Assembly (NCBI RefSeq): GCF_028898945.1
Contig: NZ_CP118607.1
Location: 1,846,001 to 1,910,000, forward strand
Direction: 5' to 3'
Source: Pseudomonas sp. PSKL.D1
Lineage (GTDB): Bacteria > Pseudomonadota > Gammaproteobacteria > Pseudomonadales > Pseudomonadaceae
Length of the DNA: 64,000 nucleotides
Numbering within the stretch: the stretch's first letter is position 1; each line of letters starts with the position of its first letter. Made by a program: the position numbers and the translations under genes. The notes under the pieces are model-generated. The model did no database searches and was not told the DNA's origin. It saw only the letters and a list, made by a program, of their open reading frames with translations. This document shows positions 13,499-22,736 of the stretch, in pieces.

Positions 13499-13562
13499 AT
13501 CGCGGATAAATCCGCTCCTACAGGTGAGCGCGATTCCCTGTAGGAGCGGATTCATCCGCGAT
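13499..13562. repeat. REP pair, inverted
   Basis: Two 26-base REP units face each other: 13499-13524 and 13537-13562, separated by 12 bases. They differ only at one position of the central loop (TAAAT against TCAT orientation). This is the P. putida-type REP (core GTAGGAGCGGAT). A small hairpin GGGCTGCAACGCAGCCC follows at 13564-13580. The element sits between the convergent ends of pvdL and dsbG. Confidence 0.85.
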
Positions 13563-13594
13563 AGGGCTGCAACGCAGCCCCAGCATTCTAAAAC

Positions 13595-14353
13595 TCACCG
13601 CTTACCCAAAATCTTCCCCAACATCTCCGGCCGCGGCGCCCCTTGCTGGCTCTGCAAATTCCCCTGCTCATCCTGATAGAAAATCGCTGGCGTAGCCTGC
13701 AACCCCATCTCTTCCATCAACGCCAGGTTCGCCGCCAGCTTCTGCTGCACGGCCTCGGGCACCTTCTCCAGTGGTTTCAGCGTACTGCCCTTGCCCGCCT
13801 TCTCATGCTGCTCCAGCGCATTGGCCGGGTCCTTGGCGGCCAGCAACGCCGCCGATTTGCCGGGGCTGTCCTCGCGGATGATCCCGACCATGATGTGGCG
13901 CAACTGCACCTTGCCCGATTCCACCCATGGCCGGGCCTGTTGCCAGAACATGTTGCAGTACGGGCAGTTCGGGTCGCTGAACAGGTACACCTTGCGCGGT
14001 GCATCGGCCTTGCCGTCGGCAATCCAGGCGGTTTTTTCAAGCTTGGCCCAGATGGCTTTGCTCATGGGGCCGTACACCAGTTTTTCCAGCGGTTCGGCGC
14101 TTAGATCCTTGCCTTGCTCGTCGAACAGGCTGCCCACCAGCACGTGCTTGCCGTCCGGGGTGAGGTACAAGGCAATGCCGTTGTTCTGGTACTCGGCGGC
14201 ATAGCCGCGCAAGCCGTTGGGCGCATCGAAGCTGCCCTTGATCACGGCGCCTTTGGCCTGGATCTGCTGGATGGCCTTGGGCAGTTCTTCAGCCTGCACC
14301 AGCGGAGCGGCCAGCAGGGCCAGGGACAGGGGCAGCAGTGCAGTCAGTCGCAT
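13595..14353 (-). CDS. dsbG: Thiol:disulfide interchange protein DsbG
   Basis: This 252-residue protein starts at MRLTALLPLSLALLAAP, a Sec signal peptide ending LVQA, with AAGGAAAC in front of the ATG. A longer reading frame upstream lacks a signal and is not used. The thioredoxin-fold active site is CPYC within FSDPNCPYCNMFW; the CPYC pair is the DsbG form, whereas DsbC usually has CGYC. DsbG works in the periplasm as a dimeric isomerase or sulfenate reductase kept reduced by DsbD. It is the last gene of the dsbD-tlpA-dsbG cluster, one base beyond the end of the gene before it, so the electron donor is encoded in the same operon. Confidence 0.88.
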   Translation of the reverse strand: MRLTALLPLSLALLAAPLVQAEELPKAIQQIQAKGAVIKGSFDAPNGLRGYAAEYQNNGIALYLTPDGKHVLVGSLFDEQGKDLSAEPLEKLVYGPMSKAIWAKLEKTAWIADGKADAPRKVYLFSDPNCPYCNMFWQQARPWVESGKVQLRHIMVGIIREDSPGKSAALLAAKDPANALEQHEKAGKGSTLKPLEKVPEAVQQKLAANLALMEEMGLQATPAIFYQDEQGNLQSQQGAPRPEMLGKILGKR

Positions 14354-14354
14354 G

Positions 14355-15191
14355 TCAGTTTCCTTGTGCGGCAGGGGCGGGCGCGGCGGCCCGGTCGAAA
14401 GGTTCCAGGGCATGGCGCAGGCTGGCCCGGGACAGCTCGCCCAGGTGGCTGCCGATCAGCCGCCCGCTGGCGTCGTAGAACAAGGTGGTGGGCAGGGCCA
14501 TGGAGCCGACGCGTTGGGCCAGCAGGCCGGTGCCGTCGAACAGCACGTGGGTCAGGCTCAGGCCGGTGGTAGCGAGGAAGGTGCTGACGTTTTCCGGCGT
14601 TTCACCCTGGTTGACGAACAGGAAGGTCACGTGGGGATATTCGCCCTGTGCCTGTTGCAGCACTGGCATTTCTCGGCGGCACGGCGGGCACCAGGTGGCC
14701 CAGATGTTGATGACCAACGGCTTGCCACGGTAACTGTGCAGCGCCACCGGTTGCCCGCCGGCATTGCTCAGGCTCAGCTCTGGCAACTCGGTGCCTTTGC
14801 TGTACAGGTGGCCACCCAGGCTGGCCAGGCCCCAGAACAGCGCGCCGCTGAACAGCGCCCAGCCCAGCGGGCGGCGCAGGCCGGGCTGGCGCCAGCCTTG
14901 CCACACGGCGGCCAGCACGATGCCGAGCAGGCCCGTCCAGAACAGGAAACCGCCGTCGCGAATGTCGATCATCTGCAGTGGGTCATCGCGGTACATCGGC
15001 CAGTAGGCCAGCACGAAGCCCAGGCGGGCGCACAGCAGGCCGATCAGGAACAGGTTGAACAGCGCCGACTCCGGGCTTTCGCCGCAACGGCGGGCGACCC
15101 ACCAGCCCACCAGGCAGGCGATGCCCAGCGCGGCGAGCATCAGCAGGTGATTGAGCGCCATGGTCAGGGGGCCGAGGGTAACCGTCAGCAT
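14355..15191 (-). CDS. Lgt-like membrane domain fused to a TlpA-type thioredoxin
   Basis: The 278-residue protein has about 120 residues of membrane segments resembling the prolipoprotein diacylglyceryl transferase fold (MALNHLLMLAALG, then LFLIGLLCARLGFVLAYWP), followed by a periplasmic TlpA/ResA-type domain with WCPPC in INIWATWCPPCRREMP and a cis-proline at SMALPTT. The Lgt-like part probably only anchors the domain; I do not see evidence for transferase activity. The start ATG overlaps the dsbD stop as TGATG, implying translational coupling. Receipt of electrons from DsbD is inferred from the operon. An internal ATG at 15161 is an alternative start. Confidence 0.8.
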   Translation of the reverse strand: MLTVTLGPLTMALNHLLMLAALGIACLVGWWVARRCGESPESALFNLFLIGLLCARLGFVLAYWPMYRDDPLQMIDIRDGGFLFWTGLLGIVLAAVWQGWRQPGLRRPLGWALFSGALFWGLASLGGHLYSKGTELPELSLSNAGGQPVALHSYRGKPLVINIWATWCPPCRREMPVLQQAQGEYPHVTFLFVNQGETPENVSTFLATTGLSLTHVLFDGTGLLAQRVGSMALPTTLFYDASGRLIGSHLGELSRASLRHALEPFDRAAAPAPAAQGN

Positions 15192-16909
15192 CAGCCTTGG
15201 CTCCTGGTCTGGGCCCAGTGCTGCAGGAACGCGGCGGCGTCCACTTCACCGGTGATGCGCCGTGCGCGGCGTTCTTCGCCTTCGGGGCCGAGCCACAGGA
15301 TGCTGGGCGGGCCGGGCACCTGGTAGCGTTGCAGCAGGTCGCGGCTGGCCGGGGCGTCGGTGGTTACATCCAGGCGCAACAGGTGCACGCCGGCCAGGCT
15401 GGCCTGCACGTCGGGGCGGGCGAACACCTGCTTTTCCATGACCTTGCATGACACGCACCAGTCGGCGTAGTAGTCCACCATCACCCATTGGCCCCGGGCC
15501 TTGGCGGCGTCCAGTTCCCGTTGCAGGTCTTGCGGGTTGCTGACCGTGACGAAGCGGTCCTCGGTATGCTGGGTGGCAGTGTTTACCGGGCCACCGGTGA
15601 ACGGCCGCAACGGCTGCCACAGGTCATCGCCACCGGCGGCGGCGCCGATCAGCAGCAGGCCACCCCACAGGGCGCCGAGCAACGGCATGGCACGCAGCGC
15701 GGGCAACCGTTGCAGGGCCGGCCACGACGCCCAGGCCAGGGCAATCAGCCAGGCGCCACTCAGGGCCAGCAGCAGCGGGGCGGCCAGCAGGCTGCGCACG
15801 GTGTACAGGGCCATGGCCAGGAACACGAAGCCGAACACGCCTTTGACGCGGTCCATCCAGGCGCCGGGGCGCGGCAGGTAGCGGTTGCCTACGGTCACCA
15901 GCAACAGCAGCGGCAGGCCCATGCCCAGGCCCAGGGTAAACAGTACCAGTGCCCCGTGCAGCACGTCGCCACTCTGCGCGATGTACAGCAGCGCCCCGGC
16001 CAGCGGCGCGGTCATGCACGGGCCGAGCAACAGCCCCGACAGCGCACCCAGCAATGCTGCCCCGTACAGGCTGCCGCCGCGTGTCTGCTGGCCGGCGCGG
16101 TCCAGGCGGTCGCGCAGGGCGGCCGGCAGTTGCAGTTCAAACGCGCCGAACATCGGCAGGGCAAGGATCACGAACAGCGCCGCCAGGCTGCCCAGCAGCC
16201 ACGGTTGCTGCAACCACGCCTGCAGGCTGGCGCCAAGCAGGGCGGCGACCACGCCCAGTGCGGCATACACCAGGGCCATGCTCAGCACATAGACGCTGGC
16301 CAGCACCCAGCCACGCCGCGCGCTGGCGCCATTACCCAGCACGATACCGGCCAGAATCGGCAGCATCGGCAACGAACACGGGGTGAAGGCCAACAGCAAG
16401 CCCAGGCCGAAGAACGCCAGCAGGCTCCAGGCCAGGCTGCTGCTCTGCAGGCCGCTGGCCAGTGCCTGATCGCTGGCCTGTTCGGTAGCGGCCGGGGCCG
16501 GGGCACTGCCGCCCAGGTCAATCACGGTGGTTTGTGGCGGGTAGCACAAGCCGGCGTCGGCGCAGCCTTGCCAGCCCAGGCGCAGCTGGCCCTGAGCGTT
16601 GGCGGGTATCACAAGTTCCAGTTCATCGCGGTACACCGCACTGTCGCCAAAAAACTCGTCGTGGTGGTTGAGCGCAGCAGGCAGCGGCGGGTGCTGGTCG
16701 GCGGGCAAACCGTCGAACTTCAAGCGCTTCTGATACAGGTAATAGCCCTGCTTGATCTGGAAGTACAAGCGCATCTGGCCGTCGGCCTGGCGGTCGTGGG
16801 TGAGGACGAACGCCTGGTTGACGGGCAGGAAATCGGGTTTGACTTCAAACGGGTTGGCCTGCAACGGGCCGGCCAGCAGGAATGTCAGCAAGAGCAGTAA
16901 AACGCGCAT
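15191..16909 (-). CDS. dsbD: Thiol:disulfide interchange protein DsbD
   Basis: This 572-residue inner-membrane protein carries electrons from cytoplasmic thioredoxin to the periplasm. A signal peptide (MRVLLLLLTFLLAGPLQA) precedes the immunoglobulin-like alpha domain with its cysteine pair in CADAGLCYPP. Eight or so membrane helices follow with FTPCSLPM and LGPCMTAPL, each bearing one redox cysteine. The C-terminal gamma domain has the thioredoxin motif DYYADWCVSCKVMEK. All three redox pairs are present, so it should be active. It leads the operon, and its likely clients DsbG and the TlpA protein follow. Confidence 0.93.
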   Translation of the reverse strand: MRVLLLLLTFLLAGPLQANPFEVKPDFLPVNQAFVLTHDRQADGQMRLYFQIKQGYYLYQKRLKFDGLPADQHPPLPAALNHHDEFFGDSAVYRDELELVIPANAQGQLRLGWQGCADAGLCYPPQTTVIDLGGSAPAPAATEQASDQALASGLQSSSLAWSLLAFFGLGLLLAFTPCSLPMLPILAGIVLGNGASARRGWVLASVYVLSMALVYAALGVVAALLGASLQAWLQQPWLLGSLAALFVILALPMFGAFELQLPAALRDRLDRAGQQTRGGSLYGAALLGALSGLLLGPCMTAPLAGALLYIAQSGDVLHGALVLFTLGLGMGLPLLLLVTVGNRYLPRPGAWMDRVKGVFGFVFLAMALYTVRSLLAAPLLLALSGAWLIALAWASWPALQRLPALRAMPLLGALWGGLLLIGAAAGGDDLWQPLRPFTGGPVNTATQHTEDRFVTVSNPQDLQRELDAAKARGQWVMVDYYADWCVSCKVMEKQVFARPDVQASLAGVHLLRLDVTTDAPASRDLLQRYQVPGPPSILWLGPEGEERRARRITGEVDAAAFLQHWAQTRSQG

Positions 16910-17043
16910 GTCTTCGCCTTGGCAGTGCTTTGAGTGGGGCCATGCTGGATGGGGTTGATTAACCCAAGGTTAACCCAGTCCTACACAGCTGGGCGATGAA
17001 GCGTTTCAGCCTGGAAACACCGCGACATACTGTCGGCTTGACT

Positions 17044-17072
17044 TTGCCAAGGGCACTTTTTCCTGATATAAA
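17044..17072 (+). promoter_or_regulatory. Sigma-70-type promoter of the molybdenum hydroxylase operon
   Basis: TTGCCA (17044-17049) and TATAAA (17067-17072) are spaced by 17 bases, about 115 bases upstream of the Mo-subunit start. The region is notably AT-rich compared with its surroundings. A 5-4-5 palindrome follows immediately and may be an operator. Confidence 0.55.
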
Positions 17073-17074
17073 AT

Positions 17075-17088
17075 TGACTTTATAGTCA
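17075..17088. promoter_or_regulatory. Palindrome at the predicted transcription start
   Basis: TGACT-TTAT-AGTCA is a perfect inverted repeat lying two bases past the -10 box of the predicted promoter. That is a typical place for a repressor site. No regulator gene lies beside it, so the binding protein is unknown. Confidence 0.35.
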
Positions 17089-17186
17089 GCTTTTCGGCTG
17101 GCCACGCGAAAGATCCACCTCTCTCGATTCACTGATACCCGAATCAAAAATCATGGGTAGGCATCGTTCTGCCCAGAGGAAACTGC

Positions 17187-20018
17187 ATGTCCAACCGTGA
17201 TATTTCCCGGCGCTCCTTCCTGCAAGGCGGCCTGATCGCTGGCGTGGGTGTAACGCTGGCGCCGCTTGGCAGCCAGGCGTTCGCCGCACTGATGGAAGAA
17301 CGTGTCACCACCTCGCCGCAAAAGTGGATGAACCACGACGGCAAGGCGCGCTTCCGTAACGACGCCTTGTCCAAGGTGTGCGGCAACAAGGTGTTCGCCC
17401 GCGACATCCGCGCCAAGGACATGCCCGGCTGGCCCACCCAGCAGGGGCATGCCCTGTTGCTCAAGACCACCAAGGCCGATCGCATCTACGCCGGCCACGA
17501 CCTGAGCTGGCTGGGCGCCGACCTGCAACCGGACCGCGTCGTCACCGCCGCCGACCTGGCGCAGGACGGCATCGCCTGGCCAGAAGCCCATTCGCCCGAC
17601 CCATTGCTGCCCCCCGGCAAGGTGCCGATGTTCATCGGCCACCCGGTGGCGATTTTGATCTGGCATGACTTCGAGCGCTTTCGCAAAGCCAAGCGCCAGC
17701 TGCAGTTCAACGACAAGGCCATCCGCTATGGCGCCCAGGCGCCGCTGTACCAGGGCGACCCCTACGGCAGCTTCCGTTTCGTGCGGGTGGGCGGTGCCAC
17801 GCCGTTCGATGACGACGAGTTCTCCAGCCTGAAGAACTCCATGCTGTTCCCGACCATCCTCAACCGCAAACCGGTGTGGTCCAAACAGCCCAACCAGCAC
17901 GGCGACCTGACCGAGCAGGGCTTGTTCTACGCCAAGCGCATGGGCGAGCAGCTGGACAACCCGCCCGAAGACTGGCTGGTGTTCGACGAACGCTACAAAA
18001 CCCCGTCCATCGAACCGGCCGCGCTTGAGCCGGACAACGGCAATGGCTGGTACGACCCGGCCACCGGCACCCTGCATTTCGTGGTGGCCACCCAGTGCCC
18101 GTTCGAAGTGGCGCAGGAATGCGTGCACATGATCAAGCCGTCGCGCTTTGCCCTCAAAACGCTGAACGTGCACCCGGGCTATACCGTGGGCTACGGCTCC
18201 AAAGACAACAACATCTTCGTCTTCTACGCCGCCGTTGCCGCGCTGTACGGCGCCGGCGTGCCGATTCGCCTGGCCAACGACCGTTACGAGCAGTTCCAGA
18301 GCGGCATCAAGCGCCACGCCTTCGACATTCGCTACCAGTTGGCGGTGGACAAGAAAGACAACAGCTTCAAAATCTTCCGCGCCGACATGAGCTGCGACGG
18401 CGGTGGCCGCATCAACTACAGCCCATCGGTAGCCGCGGTGGGCGCCACGGCGGCGCAGTCGATCTATTACATGCCGCAGAACGACCTGTCGGTTACGGCC
18501 TACCACTCGCGCGGTGTCGAGGCCGGCTCCATGCGCGGCTACGGCACCCTGCAGACCATGGCCGCCACTGAAATGATGGTGGACGAAATTGCTGGCCGCC
18601 TGGGCGTGGACGCCATCGACCTGCGCCGCGCCAACGCGCTCAAATCGGGCATGAAAAACACCCAGGGCGCGGTCCCTGCGGGTGCCCTGCGCCTGCACGA
18701 AATTCTCGACAAAGCCGCCACCCACGACTGGTGGCGCAACCGTGATGCGCGCAAGCGCGAAATGGACGCCAAGGACCCGGACCACTGGTACGGCGTGGGC
18801 TTTGCCATTTGCCAAAAGGACTTTGGCACCGGCTCCGAAGCACCGATGGCCAGCATCGAGTTCACCGCCGATGGCCGCATCAGCCTGCGCCACATCGGCA
18901 CCGAGCTGGGCACCGGCATGTCGACCTCCCAGGCGCTGGTGGTCAGCGACTTCCTCGGCCGTTCGGCGGATGAGGTGAAAACCGCCGCCACCGAGTGGCC
19001 CGAGCTGCAACTGACCACCAGCGGCAACCCGTACCTGATCAGCCAGGCCGAGCAGGACACCGCATTGCGCAACCCGCGCTGGGTCGGCAAGCTGGCCTCG
19101 CCATCGTCGGCGACCAACTCGGCGTTCTACTTCAGCCACGCCACCCGCGAGGCGGCGCGCGTGCTGTTCAACCACGGTTTGTGGCCTGCGGCCATGGCCC
19201 TGTGGCGCCAAGGCCCCTATGGCGGCCAGGCCAACCCGCTGGTGGTGCGCCGGGAAAACGCGGTGTGGGTCAATGGCGAACTGACCGGCAACGGCCTGTC
19301 GCCGATCCCGTTCGCGGAGCTGGCAAAAAAGGCCCACGAAATGGGCCTGGTGACCGGCGTAAGCGTGCACGGCTTCAACCGCTGGAGCTGGGCCGAGGCC
19401 GATTTCGTTATCGACGGTGTGCGTGAGCGCTTCCCGCTCGACGCACTGGCCGTGAAGTACGGCGACGGTGCAGCCAACGCCAAGAAAGCGCAGATGACCA
19501 GCAACGGCTTCCACTTGCTTGACCGGCAGAACGCCGCGTACCCGGCCACCCAGCTGAACAATGCCATGGTCACCTACTACAGCCCGGTGGCGACCATCGT
19601 TGAGGTGAAGGTGAACAAGGGCACCCGCGAAGTGCAGGTGCTCAACCACCACAGCTGGGTCGAATGCGGCCGCGTGCTGGTGCCGGAACTGGTCAAGGGC
19701 CAGCTCGAAGGCGGTATCGCCATGGGCATCGGCCACGCGCTGACCGAGGAAATGCCCCTGCACGAAGGTGGCCCGGGGGAGGGCGACTGGAACTTCAACC
19801 GCTACCGCCTGCCGTTCGCCAAGGACGTGGCGGTGTGGAAGCAGACCAGCGAGATCCTGCCGCCGCTGTCACCCACCGACCCGTCCAAAGGCATCGCCGA
19901 GGTGGTGATGATCCCGGTGGTTGGCGCCATCGGCAACGCCGTGGCCCACGCCATCGGCAAGCGCGTGCGCGACCTGCCCATCACCCCAGCCCGTATCAAG
20001 GAGGCCCTCAATGGCTAA
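17187..20018 (+). CDS. Molybdopterin-binding subunit of a periplasmic aldehyde/isoquinoline-type oxidoreductase
   Basis: This 943-residue protein belongs to the xanthine oxidase family. It starts MSNRDISRRSFLQGG, a twin-arginine signal, so the folded cofactor-loaded enzyme is exported. The Mo domain follows, with segments such as SRGVEAGSMRGYG and IGTELGTGMSTSQ that resemble the IorB subunit of isoquinoline 1-oxidoreductase. It is longer than the IorB proteins I know (about 750-800). The stop overlaps the start of the 2Fe-2S subunit by eight bases. Electrons should pass to the 2Fe-2S subunit and then the cytochrome c. The substrate (aldehyde or N-heterocycle) cannot be told from sequence. Confidence 0.85.
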   Translation: MSNRDISRRSFLQGGLIAGVGVTLAPLGSQAFAALMEERVTTSPQKWMNHDGKARFRNDALSKVCGNKVFARDIRAKDMPGWPTQQGHALLLKTTKADRIYAGHDLSWLGADLQPDRVVTAADLAQDGIAWPEAHSPDPLLPPGKVPMFIGHPVAILIWHDFERFRKAKRQLQFNDKAIRYGAQAPLYQGDPYGSFRFVRVGGATPFDDDEFSSLKNSMLFPTILNRKPVWSKQPNQHGDLTEQGLFYAKRMGEQLDNPPEDWLVFDERYKTPSIEPAALEPDNGNGWYDPATGTLHFVVATQCPFEVAQECVHMIKPSRFALKTLNVHPGYTVGYGSKDNNIFVFYAAVAALYGAGVPIRLANDRYEQFQSGIKRHAFDIRYQLAVDKKDNSFKIFRADMSCDGGGRINYSPSVAAVGATAAQSIYYMPQNDLSVTAYHSRGVEAGSMRGYGTLQTMAATEMMVDEIAGRLGVDAIDLRRANALKSGMKNTQGAVPAGALRLHEILDKAATHDWWRNRDARKREMDAKDPDHWYGVGFAICQKDFGTGSEAPMASIEFTADGRISLRHIGTELGTGMSTSQALVVSDFLGRSADEVKTAATEWPELQLTTSGNPYLISQAEQDTALRNPRWVGKLASPSSATNSAFYFSHATREAARVLFNHGLWPAAMALWRQGPYGGQANPLVVRRENAVWVNGELTGNGLSPIPFAELAKKAHEMGLVTGVSVHGFNRWSWAEADFVIDGVRERFPLDALAVKYGDGAANAKKAQMTSNGFHLLDRQNAAYPATQLNNAMVTYYSPVATIVEVKVNKGTREVQVLNHHSWVECGRVLVPELVKGQLEGGIAMGIGHALTEEMPLHEGGPGEGDWNFNRYRLPFAKDVAVWKQTSEILPPLSPTDPSKGIAEVVMIPVVGAIGNAVAHAIGKRVRDLPITPARIKEALNG

Positions 20019-20547
20019 CCGTCCGCTTCAACTGACCCTCAACGGTCAACCTGTCGGCCCAGTCGAGGTCCCCGATGACCTGGCGATGATCGACTACCTG
20101 CACGAACACCAAAACCTCACAGGCTCGCGCCTGGGCTGCGGCCAGGGCATCTGCCACGCCTGCGTGGTGATCGTCGACAACCCCGACGGCACCAGCGAGG
20201 AAGTGCGCACCTGCATCACCGGCGCGCACTACTTCGAGGGCAAGAAGGTGCGCACCATCGAAAGCCACGCCAGCCAGGACGAGGCCGGCAACCTGACACT
20301 GAACCCGATCCAGCAGAAATTCGTCGACCTGTTCGCCTTCCAGTGCAGCTACTGCGCACCGGGCTTCGTCAACGCCGCCACCGTGCTGGTGGAAAAGGCC
20401 CAGCGCCAACCCCTGAAGAAAAGCGAAGTGGAAGACAGCATCGAAGCCAGCCTTGGCCACCACATCTGCCGTTGTACCGGTTACGTGCGTTACTACGACG
20501 CCACGCGCACCGTGCTCAACGACCTCGGCCTGGTCAAGGAGGGTTAA
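20011..20547 (+). CDS. 2Fe-2S subunit of the molybdenum hydroxylase
   Basis: This 178-residue protein carries both 2Fe-2S clusters of a xanthine-oxidase-family small subunit. The plant-type ferredoxin cysteines are in GCGQGICHACVV near residues 45-55, and the C-terminal helical-domain cysteines are in CSYCAPGF and CRCTGY. AAGGAGG lies ten bases upstream of the ATG, inside the preceding gene. It has no signal peptide and is expected to be carried out with the Tat-tagged large subunit. It resembles IorA. It links the Mo centre to the cytochrome encoded next. Confidence 0.9.
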   Translation: MANRPLQLTLNGQPVGPVEVPDDLAMIDYLHEHQNLTGSRLGCGQGICHACVVIVDNPDGTSEEVRTCITGAHYFEGKKVRTIESHASQDEAGNLTLNPIQQKFVDLFAFQCSYCAPGFVNAATVLVEKAQRQPLKKSEVEDSIEASLGHHICRCTGYVRYYDATRTVLNDLGLVKEG

Positions 20548-20549
20548 GC

Positions 20550-21761
20550 ATGGGCTACGTTCGTTCCGGCCTGGCGCTGGCGCTTGGCCTTGCCCTGTCG
20601 CTAGGGGCCCAGGCCTCCGATGAGGCGTTGGTGAAGAAGGGTGAATACCTGGCCCGCGCTGCCGACTGCATGGCCTGCCACACCGCTGAAGGTGGCGCGC
20701 CCTACGCTGGCGGCCTGCCGATCCATTCGCCGTTCGGCACCATTTATGGCAGCAACATCACCTCCGACAAGCAGTACGGCATCGGCAACTACACGGGCGA
20801 CGAATTTTTCGCCGCCGTGACCGAGGGCAAGCGCAAGGACGGCGCCAATCTGTACCCGGCCATGCCCTACACCTCGTACCACCTGATCAGCCGCGAAGAT
20901 TCGGACGCCATCCTGGCGTACCTGATGACCATCCCGCCGATCAACCGCCCGGCCCCGGAAACCAAGCTGAGCTTCCCGTTCAACGTGCGCCTGGGCCTGA
21001 CGGGCTGGAACATGCTCTACGGCAAGAGCGTGCAGCTGCAGCCCACCGAAGGCAAAAGCCCGGCCTGGCAGCGCGGGCAGTACATGGTCGAAGTCATGGG
21101 CCACTGCGGCGAATGCCATACCCCGCGCAACCCCATCGGCGCGTTGCAACAGGACAAGCGCCTGACCGGCGGCCTGCTCGGCGGCTACCTGGCGCCGAGC
21201 CTGCTGGCCCAGGACTTGGCCGACCGCGGCTGGACCCAGCCCGACCTCACCACCTTCCTCAAGCACGGCATCAGTGCCCAGGGCAGCATGTTCAACGAGA
21301 TGTACCCGGTGGTGCACCACAGCACCCAGCACCTGGAAGACGCCGACCTGTCGGCCATGGCCACCTTCCTGCTGGGCGACCAGCCGCCCAAGGCCAAGGT
21401 GATCGAGGCGGTGCCGTTTGCGCAACTGACCGAAAGCGCCCAGCGCGGCCACCAGCAATACCTCAATGTGTGCGCCGGTTGCCACGGCGTGGACGGTGAG
21501 GGCAAGCCGCACATCGCTGTGGCCATGCAGGGCAACACCGTGCTGCGCCAGGCTGATTCACGCAACCTGGTCAAAGCCATTCTCGACGGCATTCGCGAAC
21601 AGCAGTTCACCGGCTTTGAGCGCATGCAGCCGATGCCGGGCTTTGCCGACAAGCTCAATGACGACCAGGTCACGGATATGGTCAACTACTTGCGTCAGGC
21701 CTGGGGTGGATTGCCCGGTGACCTGAGCGTGCAGCAGCTCGCCGAGCTGAAGGCGGAGTAA
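20550..21761 (+). CDS. Triheme cytochrome c subunit
   Basis: This 403-residue exported cytochrome has a Sec signal (MGYVRSGLALALGLALSLGAQA) and three heme-binding CxxCH motifs: CMACH, CGECH and CAGCH. This layout matches the cytochrome subunits of membrane-bound alcohol and aldehyde dehydrogenases, which pass electrons to ubiquinone or a terminal oxidase. It starts two bases after the 2Fe-2S subunit stop, with AAGGAGGG as ribosome binding site. In this operon it is the natural acceptor for the molybdenum hydroxylase, which would make the enzyme a respiratory dehydrogenase and not an oxygen-dependent oxidase. Confidence 0.9.
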   Translation: MGYVRSGLALALGLALSLGAQASDEALVKKGEYLARAADCMACHTAEGGAPYAGGLPIHSPFGTIYGSNITSDKQYGIGNYTGDEFFAAVTEGKRKDGANLYPAMPYTSYHLISREDSDAILAYLMTIPPINRPAPETKLSFPFNVRLGLTGWNMLYGKSVQLQPTEGKSPAWQRGQYMVEVMGHCGECHTPRNPIGALQQDKRLTGGLLGGYLAPSLLAQDLADRGWTQPDLTTFLKHGISAQGSMFNEMYPVVHHSTQHLEDADLSAMATFLLGDQPPKAKVIEAVPFAQLTESAQRGHQQYLNVCAGCHGVDGEGKPHIAVAMQGNTVLRQADSRNLVKAILDGIREQQFTGFERMQPMPGFADKLNDDQVTDMVNYLRQAWGGLPGDLSVQQLAELKAE

Positions 21762-21764
21762 ACC

Positions 21765-22736
21765 GTGCAGCATCTTGATCTGCAGGTCGTGCGGCAGGCG
21801 TTGCAGTGGTCGGGCAACGGCCAGCGGGTGTGGTTGTGCACGGTGCTTGCCACCTACGGCTCGGCGCCCCGCGCGCCGGGCTCGTTGCTGGCGGTGAACG
21901 ACAGCGGGCAGTGGGTGGGCTCGCTGTCGGGCGGCTGTGTCGAGGACGATTTTCTCGAGCGCGTGGCGCTGGGTGAATTCCCTGAGCCGGTGGCGATCGT
22001 GCGTTATGGTGACGGCACCGACCGGCGTTCCAGCATCCGGCTGCCCTGCGGCGGCGTGCTGGAAGTGTTGGTGGAAAACCTGCCAGCGGAATGTGAGGTG
22101 CAGGCCCACCTGCGTGAATTACAGGGTGCGCTGCAGGGCCAGCGCCGCCTGCTGCGTGAAGTGAGCCTGCCCCATGGCGTGCGCCAGTTGCACGACGACT
22201 CCAGCCAGGGCCCGCGGGTAGAGCGCGACAGTGCGCGCGTGCTGTTGCGCGTGGGGGCTGCCCAGCGCTTGCTGCTGGCCGGTTACTCCAGCGTGGCGCA
22301 TTATTGCGCCGAGTTTGGTAAAGGGATGGGCTTTGAAGTGATTCTGTGCGACCCGCGCGATGAAGTGCTGGAAGGCGTAGTGCTGGCCGGCATCGAAATC
22401 CGCCGCGAACTGCCGTCGGAGTTTATCGTCAACGGTGGGTGCCATGCCGACACGGCCGTGGTGGCCCTTACCCACGACCCGAAAATCGACGACCTGGCCA
22501 TGCTCGAAGCTGTGCGCACCGATGCTTTCTACATTGGCGTGATGGGCTCGAAAACCACCTCTGACAAACGCCGCGAACGCCTGCGTCGCATTGGTGGCCT
22601 GGGGGACGAGGAGCTGACCCGCATCCACGCCCCCATCGGTCTCAATTTGGGCAGCAAGACGCCGGCGGAGATCGCCCTGGCCGTGCTGGCCGACATCTTG
22701 CGGCTGCGCAACGGCATCGGGCGGGCGGCATTGTGA
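21765..22736 (+). CDS. XdhC/CoxI family molybdenum cofactor maturation protein
   Basis: The 323-residue product starts at GTG, three bases after the cytochrome stop. It has the XdhC N-terminal segment (TYGSAPRAPGSLLAV, then SLSGGCVEDDF) and a C-terminal Rossmann-like domain (LLLAGYSSVAHYCAEFGKGMG, FYIGVMGSKTTSDKR). XdhC-type proteins bind and sulfurate the Mo cofactor and insert it into the large subunit. Its position right behind the structural genes indicates a dedicated chaperone for this enzyme. Confidence 0.85.
   Translation: MQHLDLQVVRQALQWSGNGQRVWLCTVLATYGSAPRAPGSLLAVNDSGQWVGSLSGGCVEDDFLERVALGEFPEPVAIVRYGDGTDRRSSIRLPCGGVLEVLVENLPAECEVQAHLRELQGALQGQRRLLREVSLPHGVRQLHDDSSQGPRVERDSARVLLRVGAAQRLLLAGYSSVAHYCAEFGKGMGFEVILCDPRDEVLEGVVLAGIEIRRELPSEFIVNGGCHADTAVVALTHDPKIDDLAMLEAVRTDAFYIGVMGSKTTSDKRRERLRRIGGLGDEELTRIHAPIGLNLGSKTPAEIALAVLADILRLRNGIGRAAL

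Noticed and set aside
17151..19763. 870-codon minus-strand frame opposite the Mo subunit
   Set aside because: Composition shadow of the real gene. The real frame has a Tat signal and Mo-domain motifs; the shadow has none.
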